Assembly (NCBI GenBank): GCA_002308575.1
Contig: DBVY01000036.1
Span: 55,840-86,992 of the forward strand
Direction of reading: 5' to 3'
Length of the DNA: 31,153 nt
Source of the DNA: Christensenella sp. UBA1252
Lineage (GTDB): Bacteria; Bacillota; Clostridia; Christensenellales; CAG-1252
Made by a program: the position numbers and the translations under genes. This document shows positions 11,701-23,700 of this stretch, in pieces (position 1 is the first letter of the stretch; every line of letters starts with the position of its first letter). The notes beneath the pieces were generated by a model. It was not told the DNA's origin, searched no databases, and worked only from the letters and a program-made list of their open reading frames with translations.

Positions 11701-14700
11701 ACCCCGTCGTTCCGTCCGCCAAACTAAGCGCTTCGGTTTCGAGGACCGATCCGTTGTCCTTAGTAAACGTCACTTTATATTTACCGGACGGTAAGCGACC
11801 GGCGGCAATACGGAACTGATTCGTCAGGATCTCCATATTCTGCGACCAGATCGTTTTATCGGTGTACGTATAGACCTTGCGCATTTCGTCCAAGTCGATC
11901 GGAATGACGACCGTCGTCGTGCTGAGCTGCGCGGTCAATACGTAGCTGCCGTGCATTCCGTCGAACGCATCTCCGTTATAGACCCTCATATACGACTTAC
12001 CGTTATAGGTTTCGGCGCCGACGAAGCTCGACGCGCCGAACACGACGTACTTGCTCGGCTCGAACACGCCTTGGGTATTGAGCCCGATCTCCGCCTTACC
12101 GTTCAGGAGATCCATTTGCACGTACGTGTCGTCCAAAAGGAGGGTGATATCTTCGAATTCGGGCGAGAGCATCGCAAGGATACCGCCGACGAAGTTTTCG
12201 CTGAGGTTCAACGCGATCTGACCTTTGCCGATCGTTGCGCCGCTGATCAACTTCATGATCGAAGCAAGCGTAAAGCCTTGCGAAGACGCTTCCTCCGCCG
12301 CCGCGGCAGCCGCAAGTTCGTCCACCGTTTCTTCCGTCCAGAACTTGATCGCACTGTCGAGATCGATTCTCGCCGCGGGCACGGTCACGTACGGGAAACG
12401 ATTCGGGTTCAGGTTCACGTACAGGTATTGCCCGTCGAAGTAAACGCCCATCACGACTTCGAAGTTCGAATTGACTTTCTCTTTGATATCCAAATAGACG
12501 TTCAAATCGGTCAACGCGAGCGTGTCGAAATCGAGGTTCTTCAAATAGGCGCGCACCAAGATCTTATAGGTTCCGTTCAAACTGCTGTCCAAACCGAGGT
12601 TCAAAAGAACGTTTCCGATAATATCGGAGAAGGTGTCGCCGAAGGTAAAGAGCGCGCCGTTCGGATAGAAGATACTGCTGTTCTTGCCCGAAACGGAGCC
12701 CGCGGAATCACCGGACGCGCTGAGCTCGATCGTCGCTTCCAAGGAAGCGTACGCCGTCGTAAGGTCGTTCAAGACGTCCGCATAATCTTCGGTCTTCAAA
12801 ACGCCTCCCGCGATGTGATCCTTCATCTTGTTATGCGAGTCGAGCAAAGCCAAGAGATTTTGTTTTCCGATCTCGAATGAGAAATTGCCGAGCGAGAGAT
12901 CGATCTCAATGCCCTTTCCGCTTTCGTCGGAGATACCGACCGTCGCACCGATATAGATAACGTCGTCCAATCCAATACGCGCCGCGGCGTTTACGCTCGG
13001 AGCGTTCAGGCTCATACCGAGGAATTCCTCGATGATCTTCATCGCGTTTTGGTTCAAATTCAAAACGAGTTCATCGAGCTTGAAGGTGATGTCGCCGAGC
13101 ACGCCGAAGACCATCGCGAGCGCTCTGTCTTTTCCGTTCACGTAGGCGTCCGCGGAAGCGATTTTGAGTTGCAAAGCAACCGTACCGCCCTTCGTTACGA
13201 TATAGGCAGTGTAGTAGTTGTTTCCGTTCACGACGAGCGCTTCGACTTCCTTATTGATCGGCATACGCACGTACGTATCGCCGTAACGCGGATTTGAGGA
13301 GTTGCCGCTGTACACGAAGTTGAAATACTTGTCGTATTCCGCGTAACCGTTCAACGTAAGTTTGGTGCCCGTACTGTCGTTTACGAGAATGACCCTTTCG
13401 ACCGCGTATCCTTTAAGGGCGATGCGGAAATCGGGGCTTTCTCCCGATTGATAGTGATACATTCTTCCGATCGAAACGAGCTCAGGTACGTCGGACTTGT
13501 AATCGACGTCGTAGGTCTTTTCTTCCCCTTCCGCCGCCGAGATCTTATCCTCTTCGGGGGTCTTGATCATCGAAAGCACGTCGAAACAAACGGGCGGCGC
13601 ATCCTTGATGATGCCGAGATCGACGTACGCCATACCGTCCGTAACGTAGATCGAAACGAAGGTCTTATTGTTTGCCTTGTCCATGATCTCAACGAGGAAG
13701 TCGCCCTCTTTTACGATCTTCTTGATGTCGAGCGTCTTGCCGGCGAGCACGCCTTTGATATCGATCGCTTCGAGCGAAACGTTGCCCGCGATCTTATAGC
13801 CGAATCTCGCCGTTCCGTTCGTGAACGCGAGGTTGAAATCGATCTTTTCGCCGAGGACGGCGGACAAGGTGTTTCCGATTGCGATCGAGGTTGCGGTCGT
13901 GTCGAAGCGGACCTCACCCGAGAGCGCAAAGCTCACGTAACTCGAAAGCGTCAATTCGCTGTAATCGGCGAGATTGCCGACGAGCGCCGTCGGCACGACG
14001 AGAGAATTCTTATTCAAGTCGACCTTGATCTCGTCCACCGTAAAGCGGATAAACGAAGGACGATCGGGATTTACCTCGTTTCTGAAATCGACTTCGGCGT
14101 TCACCGAAATATCGCTGACGGCGTCGACCTTGAAACCGACGCGGATCATACCGACGTTATCGATGCCGCTGAGTTCCATGTCGTAACCGAGCGCAATGAG
14201 GATATTCGTGATCATCGAAGGTTTGAATTCCAACTGCACGCCCGCCGCTTCGGAAACGGTGATACTCGTTACGTTCTTCGCAACGCCGTAAATGATATTG
14301 TGAGCGTCTTTGAACAGCTCGGCGGCGTTTTCTTTGTCGTGGCAACTGCCGTCCGTACAATTCTTACAGCAACCGTAACAACTGCCCCTCTCCAAACAGA
14401 TCGGATCGGTACAGCCGCAGGACAAGGGAACGATCAACGTTGTCGTAAAGTGGCAACTGCCGTCGCAATTCGGGCAAGCCGGAACGCAGCTTCCGCGATC
14501 CACGCACTCTTCTTCGGAGCAACCGCAACGGAGTGCGCCGCCCGCCGCCGCAACGGAGGAATGATGCGCGCATTCGCAATTCGTGTCGCAACGAGTGCCG
14601 TCGCAAACGCCCGCTCTGACGCAACGATCGCTGTTACAGCCGCACTCGAAATGCGCGCACTTGCAACCGCAATCTTCGCCGTCGCAAATACGGACGCCGT

Positions 14701-17700
14701 ACTCGTCGTAACAACTGCCGCGGTCGGTACAAAGGACGTTCTTACAGCCGCACGGCAACGGATCGACCGTGTAAGAAAGGAAGTCTTCGATCGTAACGCC
14801 GCCGAACCACGTTCCCTTAACGCCGAGCGCCGGGATCTTCGCATAGAGTTTCGCGTGTTCGTCCTCGCCGTCGTAGAACAGGAACGCGAGCACGTTCGCC
14901 GCCGTCGGGTTCAAGCCCTTGGTAACCGTCAGCATGACTTGCGTTCTTTCGAGGTTGTTGAGGTCGAGCGACACTTGCACCGCGATATTGATCACGCTGT
15001 TATCATTCCAAGTCGTCGCGTCTACGACGATCTGCATCAACGTATCGATGCCGGGGAACAAACCGTTCAAAACCGGTCCGAGTTCCGCTCTTGTATTTTC
15101 GGGATGGATCTCCATATGGACTTCGGCTTGCGCCGTGATCTTTTGCAGGCGATCCAACGGTTGATAGGTCGTAAAGTCAGCGTCCTTGCTCGGATCCTGC
15201 ACGTCCTTGATATCGAGCATTTGCTTACCGCTATGCACGGTCAAGCCGCCGAAACCGACGTACGTCGTCGAATAATTGCCGGTATAAGCGCCGTTCAAAT
15301 ACTGTTCGACTTGAATGCTCGCGCTGAACGAGAGATTCGCGAGGAAGTTACTGCTCTTTCCGCTGTACATCGCGTAATCGAAGGTCGCGAACGGCGATGA
15401 GCCGCCCGTGTAGACCTTGACCGTCCAAGAATAATCGGGCAACGCCGTCAGCTTAACGTTCGCGTCGCTGAACGTAATCTTGCCGTTTTGGATCGTCATA
15501 TATTCGGCGATCTGCGCCGCGCCGGTCAACGTCGTCGTTCCGCTTGCGCCGACGAGCACGACTTTCGTAACGGACGAAGCGTTCAATCCCGCAACGTCGA
15601 TCGTTTTCTCGCGCGTGATGTAGTTCAAACGGAAGTCGACCGCAATGCGGGGCACTTCGATATCGTCGAGCGTATTGCCCGCGAGCAGATAGAAGATGGA
15701 AGCGAGGAAGGTATCCGAAGAACGAATCGAAATACCCGCCGGCGACAACGTTACGTTATCGAAGATACGGGAGATCGAATTGCTGTAATAGGTGCGGCAA
15801 GCGCCGTTGCAGTATTCGCAACCGAGCGGGCAGTTCCCCTGCTTGATATGCGCCGGATTCGTGCAGTAGCAAGCCAAAACGGACTTATGGCACTTACATT
15901 CTTTCGCGAATTCGCAACCCGAATTTCCGAGTTTGTAATTGATCGTCGCAACGACGGTGGACGCTTCGTAGATCTTGACCGTCCACTCGTAATCGTCGAG
16001 CGCGAGCAGATAATCGTTCGCATCGTTAAACGCGACCGATCCGTCCACGATCGTCAGATATTTCGTCCATTCGCGGTTCGTAAGCGTGGTCGTCGTGTGC
16101 GAATGTACGCCGATGAATACGACCTGCGAAACGTTCGAACGAACAACGTTCGCCGCTTTGATCACGTTCTTATCGCAGTAACAGATCGGAACGACCTTTC
16201 CGTCGATCATCTTGAACGTCTTGATACATTGTCCGTGCGCGGCGCATTCGGGATCGCGGCAATAGCACGCCAAACGATACTCGGTCGCGCACGTACACTT
16301 GTCGATCTCGCAACCGTCTTGGTGGATTCCTTCGATGCGAATGACCTTCGGGAGCGAAGTCGCGCCGTCCAAAACCAAGGTCAGGCGTTCGGCGTTCGTC
16401 AGGTCTTCCCTCTTCTTCGCGTGGGCGACGGTAACGTATCTGAAATAGGTGTCGTTCTCGTCGTCGTAATAGATCGGATCGGTCGATCCGCTGATCTTAT
16501 AGACGTTGCGATAGCCGATGATACAACCCTTTTCGAGGCACTTCGCGTTCTTGCATTCGCACGCTTCGGGCGCGTGGCAAGAGCAACAGCCCGCGTCGGA
16601 ACCTTTACAGAAAACGCCGTTTACGCCGCAAGACCCGTGTTCCACACAGTACTCGTCGCGGCAACCGCACGGAAGCACGCAATTCGAGCAGGAACAATCT
16701 TTCTTACACAGACGCGAACCGTCGCTTGCGAAGCAACCGCCGTTCAGTTCGCATTTCGGGCAGGTACAGCCGTTTTCGAGCTTCGTACAAGAACAACCGC
16801 AGGTTATACCGTCGCAGATGCGGACGCCGTTCAAATAGCAACCGCCCTTGGATTGACAATTCGGATCGGAGCAGCCGCAAGAGAGCGCGGAGCAACCGCA
16901 GGTGCAGGAATTATCGCAGATCTTGATGCCGTTTTGATCGTAGCAACTGCCGTTCGCCACGCAAGCATCATTTTTGCAATGGCAACCCGGCACGGCGCAG
17001 CAGGAGCAAACGCAACCCTCTTCGCAATACTTGATCGAACCGATACAGAATCCGTTCGTAAAGCATTCGATATTGTTACAGCCGCATTGGAGGAGCGCGC
17101 AACCGCAATCGGAATCACAGCGTTTTACGCCGTTATCGTCGTAGCAGGTACCCGTTGCGATACAGGTCGGGTTCTTGCAGGCGCAACCCGGAACTTTGCA
17201 ATGCGGGCAGGTGCAATCTTCGCCGCAGAGGCGGGTCAAGACGCCGTCCGACGTTCCATAGCAACCGCCGTTCTTAACGCAGGCTTCGCACTTACAACCG
17301 CAATCGAGGTTGATGACCGTTTCTTCTTCGGTTTCTTTCTCTTTGGTCGTTCCGAGAAGCTTTCCGATATCCACGCCCGTTGCTTTGATACCGTACAAGC
17401 CGAGCATAGGAGCGTCGATATAGATCGCCTGATCCAAACCGACGAGATATCCTCTGACGAAGAGTTTCTCGACGCTTTGCGACGTCATGTACAAATTAAA
17501 CAGGAGTTCGCTTCTCTCGAACCTTTGAATATTCAGGTTGCCGGAGATATGCAAACGGAAGGATGCGTCCACCGTTTCGCTGCGGAGCGCGAAGCCTTCG
17601 CCGAATATGTACATAAAGATATCGTCCATATTCAGTTTCTGCTCGATGAAGTCCGCGCCGAGATACAGCTCGGTATCGACGTAAACGTATTCGAGGACGA

Positions 17701-20700
17701 GCGGTTGCTCTTCCGCGAAGTCGAGGATCGGGGTAAACTCGGTCACGTTTTGCGTAACTTCGGGGCGAATGTTGACTTCGGTAAAGCCGAAACGCTTGAT
17801 CGCGAACTCGCCTTTGATAAAGCCGTCCTGATCCCCGTTTTCGAAGTTCATATCGAAGGTCAAGCGATTCTTGCGGATCGAAGCATTGACCTCGGTAAAG
17901 TCGATCGGGAGTTGAATTTGGAGCGAAGACGCGAATTCGGAAAGCAGCACGTACACGAAGTTATTGCTGATATTGATGATCGCGCCTTTATCGCCGAAGG
18001 TCGGATTGGAACCGTCCGTAATCACGATGCTGTCCACGATACGCGCGATCAACGTCGCATAATGCGCAACGTTCGAATCGGCAAGGGGATCGCCTTCCGC
18101 GGCGGCGGTATTGGACGCCGAGGGCAACAGATCGGAGATAAAGGAAGTATCCACGTTCTTGATCAAGATCTTTTGCACGTCGAACCAAGGCAGGTAGCAA
18201 TAGATCTCGCCTTTCAACATATCCATATAGGCTTGGATCATATAGTTGCCGTTCCATTGGAGCTCGACGAGGATCTCGGTGCGCTTGATCTCTTCGACGC
18301 AGATCTTCATTTCCACGTTAAGGTTAAAATCACCGTCAAGACCTTCGAATTGAACGGGAATATTGACGTTATCGGCGATCGTTTTGATCAAGCCGCCGAA
18401 ATCGTAAACGCCGTCCGGGAAACGATAGGAGAAATCGCCCGTCAGCTTGACGTGCAGATAACTGTAATCGTCCGTCGTGTTATAGAGGGATTTATCGAAT
18501 CCGAGGTCGGTCTTAACGAGCGCGACCTTGTAATCGTGCAAGCGCATCGACAAGCGGTTGTTCGCGATATTGAGCCCGTTTTTAAGCTCGGTCACGACGC
18601 CGATCTCCTGCCCGACCAAATCGGCGTACAGTTCGAGATACTCCATATCGCCGAGGCTGAACGAACTGCCGAGCATATAGTCGGTAAAGGTTTCGATGAC
18701 CTGACCGGTAAACAGAACGGAGATCCTGCCCGCCGAAGTCAAACTTACGTTCTCGATCACGGACAAGGCGACGTCCACCAAGCTGTCTTTCTCGTTCTCG
18801 CCCTCGCCTTCCGCGGCTTCGACTTCGTCCACGCCGATCGCGTTATAGACGGCGTTGGAGATCTTTTCGGAAAGCGAATTGATCGTTTGCGTCATCTCTT
18901 TGCCGAGTAACTTCGTGATATCGAATTGGAAGGTCATGTTGAACGTATCGTCGATCAACGGCAGATACGCGATCAAATCGTACGCGCCGCCGTAATAGAG
19001 AACGATCTGTTCCTCATCGTCGCTCGTGATGCGGAGGAGGATCTCGGACTTCGTTACGTCCTTAATGTTGATATTGCCCTTAACGGTCAATTTGATATCC
19101 CCGTTCAAGTCTTGGAGAAGGGTTACGGGCAAGCGTTCGCCGCCGAAGAGTTCGGCAAGGAATCCGTCCATATAATAGACGCCCGCTTCCGCCGAGCCTT
19201 TGAACAAGGCGTTCAAGTCGATCGTAAATCCGACGTGCACGTATTCGATATCGTTCAGATAGCCGTAGCCCGAGGTATCCTCGATCAATCCGCTGATCGA
19301 ACCGCCGAGCAAGATCATCGGTTTCTTGACGGCGAGAGTCGCGGAGGTATACGCGGGCGCTGCGTGATCGTCCACGCCTTTGAAGTTCAAAGTCGCGCTG
19401 ATGCCTTCGTCCTTGTGCAGGCGCGCGTTGAAACTCAAATCGAGCGTCGAATCGATGCCGAGCGCCGAAAGCGCGTAAGCAAACGTCTGCGTTTCCATCT
19501 TTATAAGGATTCCGCGCGCGTTATATATAATATTGATCGCGTTATCGAACGCCGTGGAGCAATAGCTGCACGTACAGCCGGCGAAGCGATTCCCGTGCAC
19601 GTCCGCGCGGCAGGGATGCGTAACGTCCACGACGCCGCCGTTCGAAACGCAATTCGGGTTTTCACAACCGCAGATCAATCCGCTTTCCGCCGACGACGTC
19701 TTTCCTTTATCTTTGATTAAATCGGCGAGATTTACGGGAAGCGCTACTTTCGGCATTCCGAGATAGGAAAGGTCGACGTACAAACAGTTATTATAGAAGT
19801 ACGCTTCGAGCATATTGCCTTCGCTCGTAACGACGTCGTCCACGACCGTCTTGCGTTCGAGGGTGATATGGGCGTACAAATCGCGCAGGAGCGAACGGAT
19901 CATATCCGTTGCCGAGAGCGTGCCGCCGTCGATCAAACCGAGCAAATCGTTATAAACGCCGGAGATCGAGAGGTTGACGGAAATATTGAGCGTGTAGGTC
20001 GTCGTCGCCTTTTCGGTGCGGATCAAAAGGTGTCTTTCCTTTTGCGCGTTCTGCTTCGCAAGCAGGCTGACGATCGAACCGATATCAACGTTGTTTTGCT
20101 CTTGTTCGGTGTCGATCGTTACGCTCGAAGAAAGATCGATGCTGATCGAACCGGCTTCCGAAATGCTCTCGAAGAATCCGAGATTGCTCTTATAGCTCAT
20201 TTTGCCGTTCAGCTCGATCGTCGGTTGATTGATAACGAGGGACATCGCGGCGGTCGCGTTCGTGTCGAACACGAGGTCGAGGCGCGCGAGAACGTCGATA
20301 TCTTTATCGATATACAAACGGAATTGCGATTGATCTTTGAGATACGGGAGATCGAAGTTCGAATGACCGACGAGCTTCGTTACGATATTCAAAAGATCGT
20401 GCGCGAACTTGACCTGCACGCCGTTCTCGTAAAGGTTGACGCCGAAGATCATCGAAAGGATCAAAGCGGTCATGGATTGTTCCGCTTCGCCCTCTTCGCC
20501 CGCCGCCGCGGTCGTATCGCCGATCGGGATCGTGCGTTCGATCAAAGAAACGAAATCGATCTCGTTGATTTTGAGTTTCAAATCGAAGTACGGGATATTG
20601 ACGTACAAAGCGCCGCTCGGCGATTCGCTTCCGACGTAATAGACGGAAAGGACTTCCGTGTCGTCGTCCATATCGATAATCGCAACGGTCAATTCGCTGT

Positions 20701-23700
20701 GCGCGAGATCGACGGTGTTATTATCGAACTTGATATTCGCCTGGATATCGAGTTTGTAATTCAAATCGACGGTCTTGTCGACGTTGAACGCCATCTCGAC
20801 CTCTTTGAAAAGACCGCCGAGCAGATTGTCGAAGAACCCGCCGACCGCTTCGTCCACGTCGATAAAGAGGCCTTGTCCCGCGTCGACGTAGAATTCAACG
20901 GAGAAGTCGAACTTCACGGACTTGATGTTATCGGTGTAGATCTCGACGTTGCCGTTCTTATCCCTTCTCTCAACGCCGGAGTTTTCCATCGAGATATGAA
21001 CGTTTTCGACCAAAACTTCGAGATAGGTGTCCGCTTTGAGCGCCAATTTCGCGCTGATGCCGTTGCCCGCTTGAACGGTCAGACCGCCGACGTAATTGTT
21101 GATCGCGAAATAATCCTTGATCGCGCCGGTGGAAATCGTCGTTTCGGGCGTCAGCGTAATATCCGTTCCCGCCGGACCCGCGCCGACGATCACAAGGGAT
21201 TCGACCGTCTTTCCCGTCAAATGCAATCCGTCTTTATAGGTGTAGGACGAAATGCGCTTGGTCATCTTAAAGTAGCTCGTTTGCCCGCTCGTCTTGGTAA
21301 ACACGACGTCGTACGTTCCGAGCGGAAGCGCGGCAAAATCGTCGCTCCTCGCCCAAGTTACCGTTCCCGCGACCGCGTCGATATCGAACATCTTTTCCCA
21401 TTCGCCTTCGTAATTGAAAGTGCGATCGTACGCGATATCTTCTTTGGTCATGCGAACGGACGCAAGGCTCGTTCCTTTCAAATTGAGGATCAAACGCTCG
21501 CGCACGTACGAGTGCGAATATACGAAGGATTCGGTCGTGTCGTTATTATAGGTCAAACGAACGACGTAATCGCCTTCGGGGATCCGGTTCATCTGTTCCG
21601 TCGAATGCGGAGTTACGCCTTCCGCGGTCACGGGGAAATAATTCTCGTAGCCGAGGAACACGAGCGCGGTGTGGAGCACGGTGCCCGCAATGGACAACGC
21701 AACGGATTCGTCGCCGACGTACACGGTCACAAGACCCGAAAGGTTCGAAACGAGCGTTGTGAAATCCTTCTTTTGCTCTTTATAGGACAAACCGTCCGCG
21801 CGCTCCGCCGACGACGTTTTATCCTTTTTATTCGCGAAAATACCGCCGACGATCTCGCCGAGGTCGAGATCGAGCTCAAACGGATCCACGCCGAGAAGCG
21901 GCTCGAAGTTCAAACCGAGGACGCCCTTGCCGTAGTACACGCTGAATTGTTTCTCGTAATCGCCGTTATCCTTGACCGAGTACAGAACGAGATAGATTTC
22001 AAGACCGTACAGATTTTCCAATCCCTCCGCAACGTTCAAACTCGCGTTAACGCCGAGCTTATAGTGCCCTTTCAGGTTGTCGATAATTCCGATACCGAAC
22101 GAGAGATCGAGATCGGAAAGCAAGGATTCGAAGCTCCAAGCGTTTCCGTCGCCGGAAACGACGTTCTCACCGACGCCGAACGAGAGGTCTACTTCGAATT
22201 GAACGTTCGCCTGCACGGAATCCAACGTTGCGTAATTATGGAGATTGCCGAAGAATTCGATCATCGGATCGAGGAGATCGGTAGCGACTTCTTCGAGGTA
22301 AATATCGAAATTGCCGACCCGGAGATCGAGCATAAATTCGGGAAGGAGCGCGGAAACGACTTTAACGCCGATACCCTCGTTCACTTCGCTCGCGATCGAG
22401 GAGAGATTGCCGAGCGTGATCGTCGAATAGATCTCGGGGAGGGTCAATTCCATGCCCGCAAGGAGCAAGACGCGGCTTAAAATCTGCGACGAAAGATCGA
22501 TGGCAAGCGCCGTGTCGGACAAGCTGACCGCGTCGATGAATTTCAGGATGTCGGGCGCTTCGAAACCGCCTTCGGTCGTGCCGCCCGCTTCCGTCGTCCG
22601 CTCGGGAACCAAAGACTGGATCATCTTTCCGAGTTCGAGCGCGTCGGGGATCTGCAAACTCAAATCGAACGCGGGAATACGGACGTACAGAATATCCGTT
22701 TCGTCGTAATCGTAATAGACGCCGAGAATGGGTTTGCCCTTTTCGTAAACGACGTCCCCTTCTCTCGTGACGAGAAGATCGCGCACGATGATCGTCGTTT
22801 GCAATTTCATGCCGGCGAGGATCTTTCCGATCGCGTCTTTCAAGGCGGAACCCTTCAAAGAGGCGAGTCCGATACCGTCGGTCTTCAATCCGCTGGCGGA
22901 AAGCTCGACTTCAACGGAATAATGCACGTGATTTTGCGCGTCCGAAGTAAGCAGGAAATCCAACGCGCCGAGATAACCGCCTCCCGCCGAAGCGACGTGC
23001 TCGGTGATAACTTCGCCCGCGTCGTTCAACGTGGCGCCTGTCTTCGCTTCGATGCTGATCTCGGCGGCAACGCGGAACGCGCCCGCTTCGTTGAGAGCGC
23101 TTGCCGTTTTCGTGATGCCCGCTTCGCCCGCGACCTTTTCTTTCAAAGAATCGACTTCGGCAAGCGATTTATCGAAGAAGGTTTCCGCATTGCAAATCTC
23201 AACTTGGAGCTTGGAGCCTTCGTTCATAACGAGAGTTACGGAAAGTCCGTCGGAAGAAAGCACCGCGCGAACGCCGTCGGTCGGCGGCATAAGAGCGGAA
23301 AGACGATAACTGCCCAGACGGACCAAGGACAACGCGAGATCGAGCGCGCCGCCGTTCATCGAAAGCACCAAACCGTCCTCCTCCGAGAAGATAACGCGCA
23401 CGATGCGTTCAAGCAACCCTTCGGTCGCCGCAACGCCTTCGCCCTCTTCTTCTGTCGCCGAGGTATTGAGTTTTTCGAGATAAGGCGCGATCAACGGGAG
23501 CACCGCTTCTTTCAGTCCGAGTCCCGTGATACGAACGGCGTTCTCCGCGCCGTATGCGGAACCGCTGATATACAAGGCTTCTTCCGCGCCGTGATCGGTC
23601 GCTTCCGCCGAATTGTAATAGACTGAGATCAAACTGCTGGTCTTTCCGTACAGGTCGCCGTCACCGGTCTTGACGTAGAACGAGAGCCAGAGTTCGGCGT

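Noticed and set aside
14342..14752. Cys clusters as ferredoxin-type 4Fe-4S domains
   Set aside because: The C-x2-C-x2-C-x3-C-P pattern is absent; spacing is C-x-C-x4-C-x4-G-x-C, and the protein is exported.
16523..17302. Cys-rich tandem units as a CRISPR array or DNA-level tandem repeat
   Set aside because: No identical direct repeats with spacers are present; similarity is at protein level only and the reading frame runs through it.
15488..18910. 1,140-codon plus-strand ORF and the other long plus-strand ORFs from 50 to 29467
   Set aside because: All lie in exact antisense register to the giant gene, lack ribosome binding sites and domains, and have Arg/Asp/Val-rich composition expected from reverse reading. 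The minus frame has signal peptide, repeats and Cys motifs.
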